Shown: piece after piece, positions 34,785 to 43,307 of the stretch
Numbering within the stretch: position 1 is the first letter of the stretch
Layout: the number at the start of each line of letters is the position of its first letter
Origin: Nitrospirales bacterium
GTDB lineage: Bacteria; Nitrospirota; Nitrospiria; Nitrospirales; UBA8639
Direction: 5' to 3'
Length of the DNA stretch: 64,000 nucleotides
Assembly: GCA_031315915.1 (NCBI GenBank)
Contig: JALDRK010000003.1
Span: 62,001 to 126,000 of the forward strand
Position numbers and translations under genes: made by a program
Notes under the pieces: model-generated
Seen by the model: the letters and a program-made list of their open reading frames with translations, nothing else
Database searches by the model: none
What the model was told of the DNA's origin: nothing

Positions 34785-35753
34785 TTGGGAAAAGATCAAT
34801 CAGAGATCTCAATATTGGATCTGGCTTTGTTTCAGAGTGAAGATCCGCAGCTTAAATCCGAATTTGTAGAAAAATTGCGTTGGGCGTGTAGTAACATTGG
34901 GTTTTTTATTATTAAAGGCCATGGTGTTACAGAAAATTGTGTCAACGATGCTTGGAATATCACAAAAACATATTTTGATCTTCCACTTTACGAAAAAAGA
35001 AAAATTTTACTGGGTCTAAATGGGTATTTGTATGGTTATTCAGGATTAGAGAAAGAAGCACTAACCAGAAGCCTGGGTAAAAAATCACTCCCTGACCTTA
35101 AGGAATCATTCTGTGTTGGACCTTACAACATCCAGTGGAATTGCCAAAAAACTATTTGGCCAAATAAACCTCATGGATTTAAACAAATATGGATGCAATA
35201 CTACATGGCCATGGAGGGACTATCAAACACGTTGCTCAGAGCGTTTGCTCTTGCTTTGAATTTGGAGGAACTTTGGTTCAAAGATAAAACGAATTATCAC
35301 GCAAGTGCGTTAAGAGCTTTAAATTATCCTGCGCTGCCCCCTCCCCACAAAAAGAATCAATTGCGAGCTGGGGAGCATACGGACTACGGGACTTTTACCA
35401 TTCTCAAGTCAGATGGACCAGGTCTACAAGTATTAAATAAGAAAGGCAAATGGATACACGTTAAGAATCTGCCAAATACATTTGTTGTTAATCTTGGAGA
35501 TCTAATGAAATTTTGGACAAGTAATTTTTGGGTCTCAACTAAACATCGAGTGATTGCCACAAATAGTGATTATGAACAAAGGAGGCAATCTCTTGCTTTC
35601 TTCCATAATGTAAACCTCGACACGATTATTAAACCTCTTGAAGTTAAAGCAGACTTTTCCGCACCGATCCAAAAGCATCCCATTCTATTTGGGGAGTTTT
35701 TACATCAAAAACACAAAGCGGCTACAGAACTTTCTATTCGTAAGGTCAAGTAA
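34785..35753 (+). CDS. 2-oxoglutarate/Fe(II)-dependent oxygenase, isopenicillin N synthase-like
   Basis: 322 residues from a TTG at 34785; an in-frame stop immediately upstream sets this limit. ISILDLALFQ and NIGFFIIKGHGV match the N-terminal DIOX_N region; HTDYGTFTIL (with the His-x-Asp iron ligands) lies near residue 200, the second His is in TKHRV and the 2-oxoglutarate-binding Arg in RRQSLAFF. All cofactor residues are present. The low GC of the gene suggests a different source from the flanks. Small-molecule hydroxylation is the usual role; a link to DNA base modification would be of interest given the island, but this subfamily is not the TET/JBP type. Confidence 0.82.
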   Translation: MGKDQSEISILDLALFQSEDPQLKSEFVEKLRWACSNIGFFIIKGHGVTENCVNDAWNITKTYFDLPLYEKRKILLGLNGYLYGYSGLEKEALTRSLGKKSLPDLKESFCVGPYNIQWNCQKTIWPNKPHGFKQIWMQYYMAMEGLSNTLLRAFALALNLEELWFKDKTNYHASALRALNYPALPPPHKKNQLRAGEHTDYGTFTILKSDGPGLQVLNKKGKWIHVKNLPNTFVVNLGDLMKFWTSNFWVSTKHRVIATNSDYEQRRQSLAFFHNVNLDTIIKPLEVKADFSAPIQKHPILFGEFLHQKHKAATELSIRKVK

Positions 35754-35958
35754 AGAGAACAGTTATGTTGATCTTTTAAAATATCCTTAGGTCAATTTGA
35801 TACCCAATGCCTATGTGAATTGTCATTTTCTTTTTTAAAAGAGGTAGATATTAAGGACTTACCCGTACATTTCACACTACTCATTCCCTTAAAGGGATCT
35901 AGAGGAAATGCTATAAGGGGTTACCATTTTTGACGCGGAAAGAACGAAGGAAAAGCAC

Positions 35959-36714
35959 ATGTCGGAATTAGTCATAAAATGTGAAGAGCAGATTAAAAAT
36001 AATCTTGATGAGAATCTGAAGGTATTGCGAATAATATACGCAACGTCATTTTTACTAGGCATGCGTGAATTACTTTTAGGTTTTAATGTAAAGGAAATTT
36101 CCTTAGAGAATTTCTCCTGGCCACATTTCATTTATTTATGTGGAGCAACTGTTCTTTTGTTGCTCGCAATTAGGTTGTTCTGGGGCGTGGGAAATATCCG
36201 AAGGTTCCTGGTTGAAAAAATTGATGACTATTTCTCTAAATTCAAAGGAAGTCAAACGCCTGAACAATTTCCAATAGAAAGCGAGAAAGGAATTGAAAGC
36301 AAAGTTTTAACAGCCGAAGTTTGGGTTAGAGTTATGGGACTTGACCTTCCTTTGATGTTATCCCAATCATTTATATTTTTTTTATTGTGTGAGCTTTTAC
36401 CAATTGCAATTTTTGGGTCAAGTGAAATAGAACCATTAGAAAGAATGAATGAATTTAAATGGCTTTTTTTTAGCATACTTTTCGTAAATATTGTGTGGCT
36501 TCTACTTCTTAAGACGCATGGAAAGACAAGTTCAGAATATACGTGGATAAAAAACAATTTATTTTTTTTGATTTTTGGAATACTGATTTTTGAAAGTTTC
36601 CCTCAAGACAATCAATGGCTATACTTTTCAATGATATTGGCATGGTTTTTCTTAAACAGTGTAATAGATTTTGTAATGACAGGGTGGGCATATCTTGTCG
36701 GGCCATCAGGATAA
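35959..36714 (+). CDS. multi-pass membrane protein of unknown function
   Basis: 251 residues with about six or seven hydrophobic segments (around 27-42, 54-74, 125-150, 165-185, 197-212 and 220-240) separated by short polar loops, the longest after the second segment (about 75-115). AT-rich like the gene before it. No motif recognised. Could be an envelope effector or transport protein of the island; unproven. Confidence 0.6.
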   Translation: MSELVIKCEEQIKNNLDENLKVLRIIYATSFLLGMRELLLGFNVKEISLENFSWPHFIYLCGATVLLLLAIRLFWGVGNIRRFLVEKIDDYFSKFKGSQTPEQFPIESEKGIESKVLTAEVWVRVMGLDLPLMLSQSFIFFLLCELLPIAIFGSSEIEPLERMNEFKWLFFSILFVNIVWLLLLKTHGKTSSEYTWIKNNLFFLIFGILIFESFPQDNQWLYFSMILAWFFLNSVIDFVMTGWAYLVGPSG

Positions 36715-37231
36715 ATGCTGCATTCAAAAATAGCCAAAAACAAAAAGTGCAGTGTTAAAAAAATGTGTGCATATACCAGGAAGGCGTTTCCTCCTTTTAT
36801 AGGCGGTGCTTTACTCGGTAAATTTGGTCATTCGATAAGATGCCGGAATTGAATAATGATCCCTTTATGCCCTTTGGCCAACCATCTATCTATATGATTA
36901 TCTATACTTTATTCGGGGGTTGGGGTAGCATACCCTACGGCCTGATTCCGTTATTTTTTAGTTACTGCCTTTGGACGGAGCAGTGCTAGAAGTACGGCCT
37001 TTCCGCATCAAACTCTAAACCGCATTCTGAAAAAAAGAGTTGGACCTGAAATGGATTAAAGTTGGGCAACAAGTGATTGAGCCTACAAGACAATTATGCA
37101 CGGTTGAAATTTGGAGGCTCCTTCCAAAATGCCTGTTGAAAGCCGGGCATCGGTATCTTCGGCAAATCCTCTAATTGAATTGGACTAATAATTCGGAATT
37201 GGTCAATTCAGGCCTCAGCCAACATATAAAT
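36715..37231. other. gap before the TIR operon
   Basis: 517 bases with no supported gene. The promoter of the operon should lie here, but I see no convincing -35/-10 pair. GC content rises sharply after about 37,240, marking a seam between AT-rich cargo and the TIR operon. Confidence 0.3.
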
Positions 37232-39280
37232 ATGAAGGCTCCAATTCTTGTTCAGTTTGTGTATCACACCGCCTCAAGGGAGGCAGTGGAACTGTCTGAA
37301 TACCTTCATACCACGCTTAACGATGATCCGGCAGTGCCAGGCTTGCGAATCCCAACGGTGTTTGTCCCACACGATGGAACGGACAGGGTGCCGGATCCCT
37401 GTCTCGCAGTTGAGGGTGACCGTATCTTAGTTGTGGTTCTGGCCGACGACAATCTTGCTGCACATGCCCATCGTCCATCTAGCACTGGGCACACTTGGGC
37501 AGATTATGTCGTAAAATTTCGTGAATTCTGTAACGGAAGCAGCCTACACCGATTCATGCCAGTTCAGCTAACTCAACACGGTTGGCCGATTGATTCGCGC
37601 TTGGAGGATCTCAATTTCCTGCGAGCGTGGGTGATTGATAAGGAGCAGGAGCGACGACGCTTTATCGCCAGACGGATTATTCAACTGTTACTCCGCCGCC
37701 TTCAGCCTCATCAGTCGTCTGAAGATGCGCCTCCTCTGACGATCTTCCTGAGCCATACGAAACTCGATTTCGAATCTGAGCCTCGAGTCGTCAAGGCGCT
37801 CCTGGCGCACTTAACCGCAAACCAGCCGCAGAAAACTTGGTTCGATAGCGGGGATATTGAGGTGGGTTCACGATTTGCGAAGGAGATCGAGGGTGGGCTA
37901 CAGGATGCGGCGTTATTGGCCGTGTTGACTGATTCCTTCTCCTCACGGTCTTGGTGCCGACGCGAAGTGCTCTTGGCCAAACACTTTCAGCGACCAGTTG
38001 TTGTCATCGACGCCGTTCAGGAGCGAGAAGTTCGGAGCTTTCCTTATGCTGGTAATGTGCCGGTCGTGCGCTGGAAAGGCGATGCGCAAGAAGTAATTGA
38101 CCTCCTGCTTCGTGAAGCATTGAGACAAGCCTATTCGGCGGAGAGTCTGGAGAAGCGGAAGCAACCTGGCGAGGTGGTGTTGGCAGCTAGGCCTGAACTG
38201 CTGACGCTGGTCCATCGCAAATCTGATCAAGTTATCCTCTATCCGGATCCTCCTCTTGGTGCTGAGGAACTCGCCGTCATCGAAAGGACAGGGATACGCG
38301 TAGAGACTCCGTTGGAAAGACATGCTCAAGCGTGCGCTCTGAGCGCGCAGTCGCTTATGGTGGCGCTTTCTACATCGGAGGCCGAGGACATTTCCTGCTT
38401 CGGAATGCGGCTATCCCATCTGGAAGCAACTCTGCTAGAGATTTCACGATACCTTCTGATTTCGGGAATACGGTTAGTCTACGGAGGACATCTTGGCAGT
38501 GACGGCTACACCATCAGGCTCGCGGACCTCCTTCGTGATCCCGTCGTCGAACATTTGCGAGATTCTCCACTCGATCCAAGCGTGGCCAATGCTCCGCAAC
38601 TCGTCAACTATTTGCCGTGGCCTTCATTTGAGACAGTTCACGCACAGGCCCGTCTCGGCTCCCTAGTTGAGGTAATTTTCTGCCATCGCCCGGAAGATAT
38701 TGACGAGACACTTGACCCTCTGTTCACTGATCCCATTTGCAGCGAGGTGCCGGTGGACAACCCGACGCGTCGGTTCGCCTGGGCACGTGGACTTACGGAG
38801 ATGCGCACACTACAGGTCGCAAGCGTCAACGCCCGTGTTGTTCTGGGAGGTCGGATTGGCTCCGCAACCGACCCCTATCGCGGGCGGATGCCAGGCGTTT
38901 TGGAAGAAATCCTTCTCAGTATTGAAGTGAAACAGCCGGTATACTTGATTGGGGCGTTTGGTGGCTGTGCTCACCTGGTAATCGAGGCGATCGAAGGTCG
39001 CCAACTAGCAATGCTGACCTGGGAACATCACCGGATGGTGCCTTTCTCAGATCAACTCCAGGGTCTGTACAGAAAAAGGGGGATACCCTGGGATCAGTAC
39101 GATTCCATCTTCCGGCGGCTGCATGACGGAGGATTTGACCTTCTCTCCAACGGTCTCCAACCAGACGAGAATCGAGAGCTTGCCGTTACTCGTTCTACAG
39201 AGCGCATTATCGAGCTAATCCTGGCTGGTCTCCAGCGGGTCTGCTCCAGCCAGCCTGAAACTGGAGGTGCAGATGGCTGA
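37232..39280 (+). CDS. TIR-SLOG fusion protein, candidate NAD-dependent defence effector
   Basis: 682 residues from the ATG at 37232 (frame open to 37175). Residues 1-150 form a degenerate TIR-like Rossmann domain (ILVQFVYHTASREAVELSEYL, ILVVVLADDN). Residues 168-281 are a canonical TIR domain: TIFLSHTKLDF, TWFDSGDIEVGSRF, and the catalytic Glu at 245 in SRSWCRREV. Residues about 385-660 are a SLOG domain: FGMRLSHLEATLLEIS, GGHLGSDGYT (418-427), GGRIGSATDPYRG (539-551) and YLIGAFGGCA. TIR domains cleave NAD or make cyclic ADP-ribose signals; SLOG domains bind such nucleotides in Thoeris ThsA. So one chain combines a producer/NADase and a sensor-like module. First gene of a five-gene operon. 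Confidence 0.82.
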   Translation: MKAPILVQFVYHTASREAVELSEYLHTTLNDDPAVPGLRIPTVFVPHDGTDRVPDPCLAVEGDRILVVVLADDNLAAHAHRPSSTGHTWADYVVKFREFCNGSSLHRFMPVQLTQHGWPIDSRLEDLNFLRAWVIDKEQERRRFIARRIIQLLLRRLQPHQSSEDAPPLTIFLSHTKLDFESEPRVVKALLAHLTANQPQKTWFDSGDIEVGSRFAKEIEGGLQDAALLAVLTDSFSSRSWCRREVLLAKHFQRPVVVIDAVQEREVRSFPYAGNVPVVRWKGDAQEVIDLLLREALRQAYSAESLEKRKQPGEVVLAARPELLTLVHRKSDQVILYPDPPLGAEELAVIERTGIRVETPLERHAQACALSAQSLMVALSTSEAEDISCFGMRLSHLEATLLEISRYLLISGIRLVYGGHLGSDGYTIRLADLLRDPVVEHLRDSPLDPSVANAPQLVNYLPWPSFETVHAQARLGSLVEVIFCHRPEDIDETLDPLFTDPICSEVPVDNPTRRFAWARGLTEMRTLQVASVNARVVLGGRIGSATDPYRGRMPGVLEEILLSIEVKQPVYLIGAFGGCAHLVIEAIEGRQLAMLTWEHHRMVPFSDQLQGLYRKRGIPWDQYDSIFRRLHDGGFDLLSNGLQPDENRELAVTRSTERIIELILAGLQRVCSSQPETGGADG

Positions 39281-39755
39281 CAAGAAAAATGTTTTTATTT
39301 CTCACGTCCACGATGACGATAAATTGCTCCCAAAGCTGAAGGACCTAATCAGTAAAGCGGGCATGGAGGTTAGCGACGGGTCGATCAATAGTGAAAAACC
39401 CAACATGGCGAAGAGCGAGGATTACATCAAGCAAAAGATTCTTGCACCTAGGATTCAATGGGCCAGCACCCTGGTCGTGCTCATCACTCGCGACACTGCT
39501 GACAGCTGGTGGGTAAACTGGGAAATTGATCAAGCCGTTGCACAGGGCAAGAACGTGGTTGGAGTCTTTGCCCAAGGGGCTACCACAGCTGATATCCCAG
39601 AGGCGCTTGGCAAGTGTGGGGACGCAGTTATCGTAGGGTGGCATGGAGAACGCATTGTCGCCGCGATTAAGGGAGAGATACAGGAGTGGGATGATCCAGA
39701 AACAGGTGAGCCGCGTAACCGGGAATGGATCGTGAAACGCATTACTTGCCGATGA
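39273..39755 (+). CDS. ThsB-like TIR domain protein
   Basis: 160 residues, start at 39273 with GGAGGTG upstream, overlapping the previous stop. The whole protein is one TIR-like domain (DUF1863/ThsB kind): VFISHVHDDDKLLPKLKDL (8-26), SEDYIKQKILAPRIQWASTLVVLIT (48-72) and SWWVNWEIDQA with the putative catalytic Glu84. In Thoeris, ThsB senses phage and makes the signal that activates ThsA through its SLOG domain. Here the SLOG partner is the upstream TIR-SLOG protein, not a SIR2 protein. Coupled to the next gene by ATGA. Confidence 0.85.
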   Translation: MADKKNVFISHVHDDDKLLPKLKDLISKAGMEVSDGSINSEKPNMAKSEDYIKQKILAPRIQWASTLVVLITRDTADSWWVNWEIDQAVAQGKNVVGVFAQGATTADIPEALGKCGDAVIVGWHGERIVAAIKGEIQEWDDPETGEPRNREWIVKRITCR

Positions 39756-40378
39756 AACTTTTCTCTTACATTGTCGCCCATGATTACGGATTTGCACCCA
39801 ATCCGTTTTATGGGTACTGCACGCTGGCGACGTGCAAGCCACAGATACGAGCTAAGGCAAACATCGGCGACTGGATCGTGGGTACAGGAGCGAAACTGAA
39901 ATACGCCCTAACGGGCCACCTTATCTACGCGATGAGAGTTGACGAGATTCTCAGTTTTAATGGCTACTGGAATGATCGGCGTTTCGCCTGCAAGCGTCCG
40001 TTGCTAAACGGGAGTTTAAAGCAACTCTACGGTGACAACATCTACCTTTATAAAAAAGGTAAGTGGATTCAGATGGATTCGCATCACAGTTTGCCTAATG
40101 GAGTTCCTAACCCGAAAAACATCGCGCGGGACATTAGCTCGGACAGGATGTTAATTTCGAGTAGGTTCGTGTACTTCGGTAGCGCTGCTATTTTAATTCC
40201 AAAACGCTTCCGTCCCTACAAGAAAACTAACGAAGATTTATGCTGTGTACGTCAAGGCCATCGCATCCTATCCAATGATATGGCCACAGCATTCGTCGGT
40301 TGGCTAGCAGAATATGATCGATGGGGGCTTCAGGGTATGCCGCTGGAATTTTCGAGGCACAAGAAGGCCAATGCCTGA
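39752..40378 (+). CDS. nucleotide-modification-associated domain 2 (Nmad2)-like protein
   Basis: 208 residues, ATG at 39752 inside the previous stop (ATGA). LFSYIVAHDYGFAPNPFYGYCTLATCKP in the first 31 residues (I name only its parts: YDYGFAPNPF-like and YCTLATCKP), followed by GDWIVGTGAK, is the signature of the Nmad2 family as I recall it, found beside DNA-base hypermodification genes. YFGSAAILIP and HRILSN are later conserved stretches. Biochemistry is unknown; nucleotide or modified-base binding is predicted by association. Confidence 0.65.
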   Translation: MKLFSYIVAHDYGFAPNPFYGYCTLATCKPQIRAKANIGDWIVGTGAKLKYALTGHLIYAMRVDEILSFNGYWNDRRFACKRPLLNGSLKQLYGDNIYLYKKGKWIQMDSHHSLPNGVPNPKNIARDISSDRMLISSRFVYFGSAAILIPKRFRPYKKTNEDLCCVRQGHRILSNDMATAFVGWLAEYDRWGLQGMPLEFSRHKKANA

Positions 40379-40424
40379 TAGATCAGGACATCGCGGTTAA
40401 TTATATCTTGGGATTCAAAAAAGG

Positions 40425-41516
40425 ATGGAAATGACGAGGACCGGCAGCTGGTGGTTGCCCGATTTTTCCAAGGAAGCTAAATGTTATGATCGTTTATTAG
40501 ATCGAGGGGATCACACCCTTCTCCTTGCCACAGGGTTAATGGGTGAAGCTGGAAGCGTGCTCTCCGAGCTGAAAAAAGAGAAGCGTGAAAGTGATGCGTA
40601 TCCTGTGTACCGGAATCGAATGCACGAAGAGATCGGGGATTTCCTTTGGTATTTCGTCCGAATTTGCGATGTTGTCGCCCCTGAGATTATAGCTGACTTA
40701 CCAAGCAAGCTGACCGAGTCTGACGAGGCCAAGGTACCGCCCCTTAACTTATTCTTAGAATTTGGTGCCTCCGTGGGTGACTTACTTAGAGCACTGTCTG
40801 AGAGGCAGGAAACAGATGTGCCGGTCACACCATTATTGCAGAGCGTATGGAGGCTTCTCCAGAATGTAGCGGCGGTAGCAAATGTCGATCTTTCTCTGGC
40901 TGCACAGAATAACGGACTAAAGACTGCGAGCAGATGGCCTACCGAGATGAATTATGTGGAACTCTTCGATAAAGAATCTGAAGAGGAAGAGCAGTTACCC
41001 AGACGCCTCCAAATCGAGTTTAAAGAGCGTGCGTGGGGCAGTCGAAAGTTTATAATACTTCGATGTAATGGCATCAACCTTGGAGACCGACTCACCGACA
41101 ATATCGAAGACCCAGATGGCTATCGATACCACGATATCTTTCACTTCGCGAATGCAGTTTACCTTGGGTGGTCTCCGGTCATTCGCGCCCTCCTGAAATG
41201 CAAACGCAAAAGTATCTCGAAGAAAGACGAAGGGCAGGATGGGGCACGCGCAATGATCCTCGAAGAGGCCGTTGCGGCTATTATTTTTAGCCGTGCGAAG
41301 CAACTCAGCTTTTTTGACGCAATCGATCATGTTGACTATGACCTCCTGAAGACCGTACGAGAGTTCATAGAGGGATTCGAGGTCGATGTTGTCCCCCTCT
41401 GGCAATGGGAGAGGTCAATTCTAAATGGTTTCAAAGTCTTCCGTCTACTCCGTGAGAATGCGGGTGGTCATGTGACGCTTGACCTAACGAATCGAACACT
41501 CAGTTACGACCCATAG
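40425..41516 (+). CDS. MazG-like nucleotide pyrophosphohydrolase with MazG_C-type domain
   Basis: 363 residues. The N-terminal all-alpha NTP pyrophosphatase domain has its metal-binding acids in GEAGSVLSELKKEKR (E41, E48) and HEEIGDFLWYF (E68/E69, D72). A linker precedes a C-terminal domain (about 220-330) with YHDIFHFANAVYLGWSPVIRALL and LEEAVAAIIFSRA, matching the MazG C-terminal domain found in conflict systems. Such enzymes remove pyrophosphate from (d)NTPs and can deplete or sanitise nucleotides. It starts 46 bp after the Nmad2-like gene behind AAAGGA. Confidence 0.82.
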   Translation: MEMTRTGSWWLPDFSKEAKCYDRLLDRGDHTLLLATGLMGEAGSVLSELKKEKRESDAYPVYRNRMHEEIGDFLWYFVRICDVVAPEIIADLPSKLTESDEAKVPPLNLFLEFGASVGDLLRALSERQETDVPVTPLLQSVWRLLQNVAAVANVDLSLAAQNNGLKTASRWPTEMNYVELFDKESEEEEQLPRRLQIEFKERAWGSRKFIILRCNGINLGDRLTDNIEDPDGYRYHDIFHFANAVYLGWSPVIRALLKCKRKSISKKDEGQDGARAMILEEAVAAIIFSRAKQLSFFDAIDHVDYDLLKTVREFIEGFEVDVVPLWQWERSILNGFKVFRLLRENAGGHVTLDLTNRTLSYDP

Positions 41517-41572
41517 CGGAGTGGCCTCGACACTTGAATGGAAATACGCCGATAACTCCAAGGATAGCCAAA

Positions 41573-42604
41573 ATGAAACTGCAATCGTCACAAAACCACA
41601 TTCGGAATCAGGAACAAAAGAGAAAGATTAAAATTGGAAATACTCGCTTCATTAGTACTACTTCAGCGTACGACACCTACTGGCGATTCGCTTCACTTCG
41701 TCAGGCTATATTTCTCCGCCGAGTGCAAGGTTGTGCGCCTCCTTGGACGGATGATGAAGTTCTCTCACGGTATCGATTTACAAACGTCTATCGTGCATCA
41801 GACCGCGTTAGCCAGTACTTGATTCGCCGTGTTCTTTATAACGGTGAGCAATCCCCAAGCGAAGTGTTTTTTAGGACGGTCCTCTTCAAACTCTTCAATA
41901 GAATAGATACCTGGGAGAAACTGACTGAAGCGGTAGGTCCGCCAAGTTGGCGTGAGTTCAAATTTGATTGGTATGCGACTTCTCTTGATCGCCTTTTGGA
42001 GCGTGGCGATCGGATCTATTCAGCCGCTTACATTATGCCAAGCCCAGCGTTCGGGAGTCATCGCAAGCATCGCAATCACCTTAGGTTGATTGAGCATATG
42101 ATGAAAGATTCCGCTCCTCAGAGGCTTGCACATGTGCGGTCCCTTCGTGAGGCATATAACATTCTTCGCAGTTATCCATCCCTCGGAGATTTTCTAGCCT
42201 TCCAGTTGGCCATCGACTTGAATTATAGTGAGCTGCTGGACTTCCCCGAGATGGAGTTCGTTGTGGCGGGTCCAGGAGCGCGGGATGGTATTAGCAAATG
42301 CTTCGCCGACACTGGAGGATTCACAGAAGTCGACATTATCCGAATGATGTCCGAACGTGCAGAAGCCGAATTTACACGGCTGGGATTGGAATTTCATACC
42401 CTCTGGGGGAGACCTTTACAATTAGTCGACTGTCAGAACTTATTTTGTGAGCTTAGCAAGTACGCACGTGTTGTGCACCCAAACATTCCCGGTGAGTCAG
42501 GGCGTATGCGTATCAAGCAAAGGTTTATCGTAAAACAGGATCCTTTGCCGCAGTGGTATCCACCAAAGTGGGGGCTGACGCCTACTTTGACTAGTGTCTG
42601 GTAA
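41573..42604 (+). CDS. hypermodified-base family protein (5-hmdU kinase helical/thymine pyrophosphorylase-like)
   Basis: 343 residues from the ATG at 41573 (AAGGATAG upstream; a TTG at 41534 is the longer alternative). YDTYWRFASLRQAIFLRR (33-50), PPWTDDEVLSRYRFTNVYR and ASDRVSQYLIRRV match the helical domain that accompanies 5-hydroxymethyluracil DNA kinases and alpha-glutamyl/putrescinyl-thymine pyrophosphorylases. It lacks an attached P-loop kinase. The fold is DNA-glycosylase-like, so it may read or alter modified bases. Last gene of the operon; family call from memory of the motif, function inferred. Confidence 0.62.
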   Translation: MKLQSSQNHIRNQEQKRKIKIGNTRFISTTSAYDTYWRFASLRQAIFLRRVQGCAPPWTDDEVLSRYRFTNVYRASDRVSQYLIRRVLYNGEQSPSEVFFRTVLFKLFNRIDTWEKLTEAVGPPSWREFKFDWYATSLDRLLERGDRIYSAAYIMPSPAFGSHRKHRNHLRLIEHMMKDSAPQRLAHVRSLREAYNILRSYPSLGDFLAFQLAIDLNYSELLDFPEMEFVVAGPGARDGISKCFADTGGFTEVDIIRMMSERAEAEFTRLGLEFHTLWGRPLQLVDCQNLFCELSKYARVVHPNIPGESGRMRIKQRFIVKQDPLPQWYPPKWGLTPTLTSVW

Positions 42605-43092
42605 TGTTTGAACGTGGGAATGCTTTTGAAAGGTAGTAGATTAGTGAGTTATCGTTTTTCGGAAAATAGTTGATAAACATGGGTTAGAGGGCATCAATTT
42701 TCAGGAATCAGCCATGAGCATTCGCTGGGATGAATGATTTTAATCTGTGCCTGTTATAGGGCAGTTTCGAGTGTTTCAGGCCGGGATTAAACTCGAATTC
42801 CAAAATTCTTGAAAGGAGGGTGGAGTAGGCAAGAGGGGTGGAAAATTGAGGATATCATTAGTACGTAACTAAATGGTGTCCTGCCTGAATGGTATTTTCT
42901 TTTGAGGATAAATCCAGACCCCTTTTTCACTCATAAACGGTCCCGGTTTTGGTCCCGGTTCCGATCCCAATTCCCGGTCTATCTCAATGCGTCTCTATCA
43001 CACTTGGGCATGAGGAAACTAATTGATTATTTGGACAATTTTGAGTCTTAATCCTACTTGGTCACATTTAATCTTAGTCGGTTGGAAAAGGT
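42605..43092. other. right-end gap of the island with an integrase-tail remnant
   Basis: 488 bases with no intact gene. On the minus strand, 42975-42927 encodes GIGIGTGTKTGTVYE before a stop. The GTGTKTGT part equals the C-terminal tail of the broken integrase at the left end, so a second integrase end once lay here. Confidence 0.4.
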
Positions 43093-43136
43093 TTTTGGAT
43101 CTTAGAACCCAGGTTCGATTCCTGGTCCCCCAGCCA
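43093..43136 (+). repeat. island direct repeat, right (attR)
   Basis: Exact copy of the last 44 bases of tRNA-Gln including CCA. There is no acceptor 5' half or D-arm here, so it is not a tRNA gene. It marks the right end of the island. Confidence 0.93.
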
Positions 43137-43307
43137 ACACTGACTAGGGTTTTCGACGTTCCAGACAAAATCAAAAGTATCGGTGGAAACTCATTGTAGG
43201 CTAACTGGCAGTCCTCAATTCTTCCTTTACACTTTCCACGGATGTTCATCGACAAACCTGACGTGGCGGCGAACAGATGTAAGTCAGTCATCCGCTCAAC
43301 AGGCATA

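Larger units (their letters stand above)
29603..43136. mobile_element. tRNA-Gln genomic island, 13.5 kb, probably immobile
   Basis: Bounded by the 44-bp direct repeat. Left end: integrase (broken) reading toward the tRNA, a zinc-finger protein, a divergent promoter with a large palindrome, an excisionase-like protein, a replication-type helix-turn-helix protein and a primase-helicase (broken). Middle: AT-rich cargo (2-oxoglutarate oxygenase-like protein, membrane protein). Right: the TIR/SLOG/Nmad2/MazG operon. The decay of mobility genes and survival of cargo suggests a domesticated island whose cargo is under selection. Confidence 0.88.

Noticed and set aside
34785-35753. TET/JBP-type DNA base oxygenase in the defence island
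   Set aside because: The motif pattern (DIOX_N region, HTDYG, RRQSLAFF) is of the isopenicillin N synthase-like small-molecule type, so a link with base modification is not supported.
37232-39755. Canonical Thoeris (ThsA + ThsB)
   Set aside because: There is a ThsB-like TIR protein, but the SLOG partner has TIR instead of SIR2 domains, and extra nucleotide-related genes follow.
43093-43136. A second tRNA-Gln gene
   Set aside because: Only the 3' 44 bases are present; the acceptor 5' strand and D-arm are missing. It is attR.
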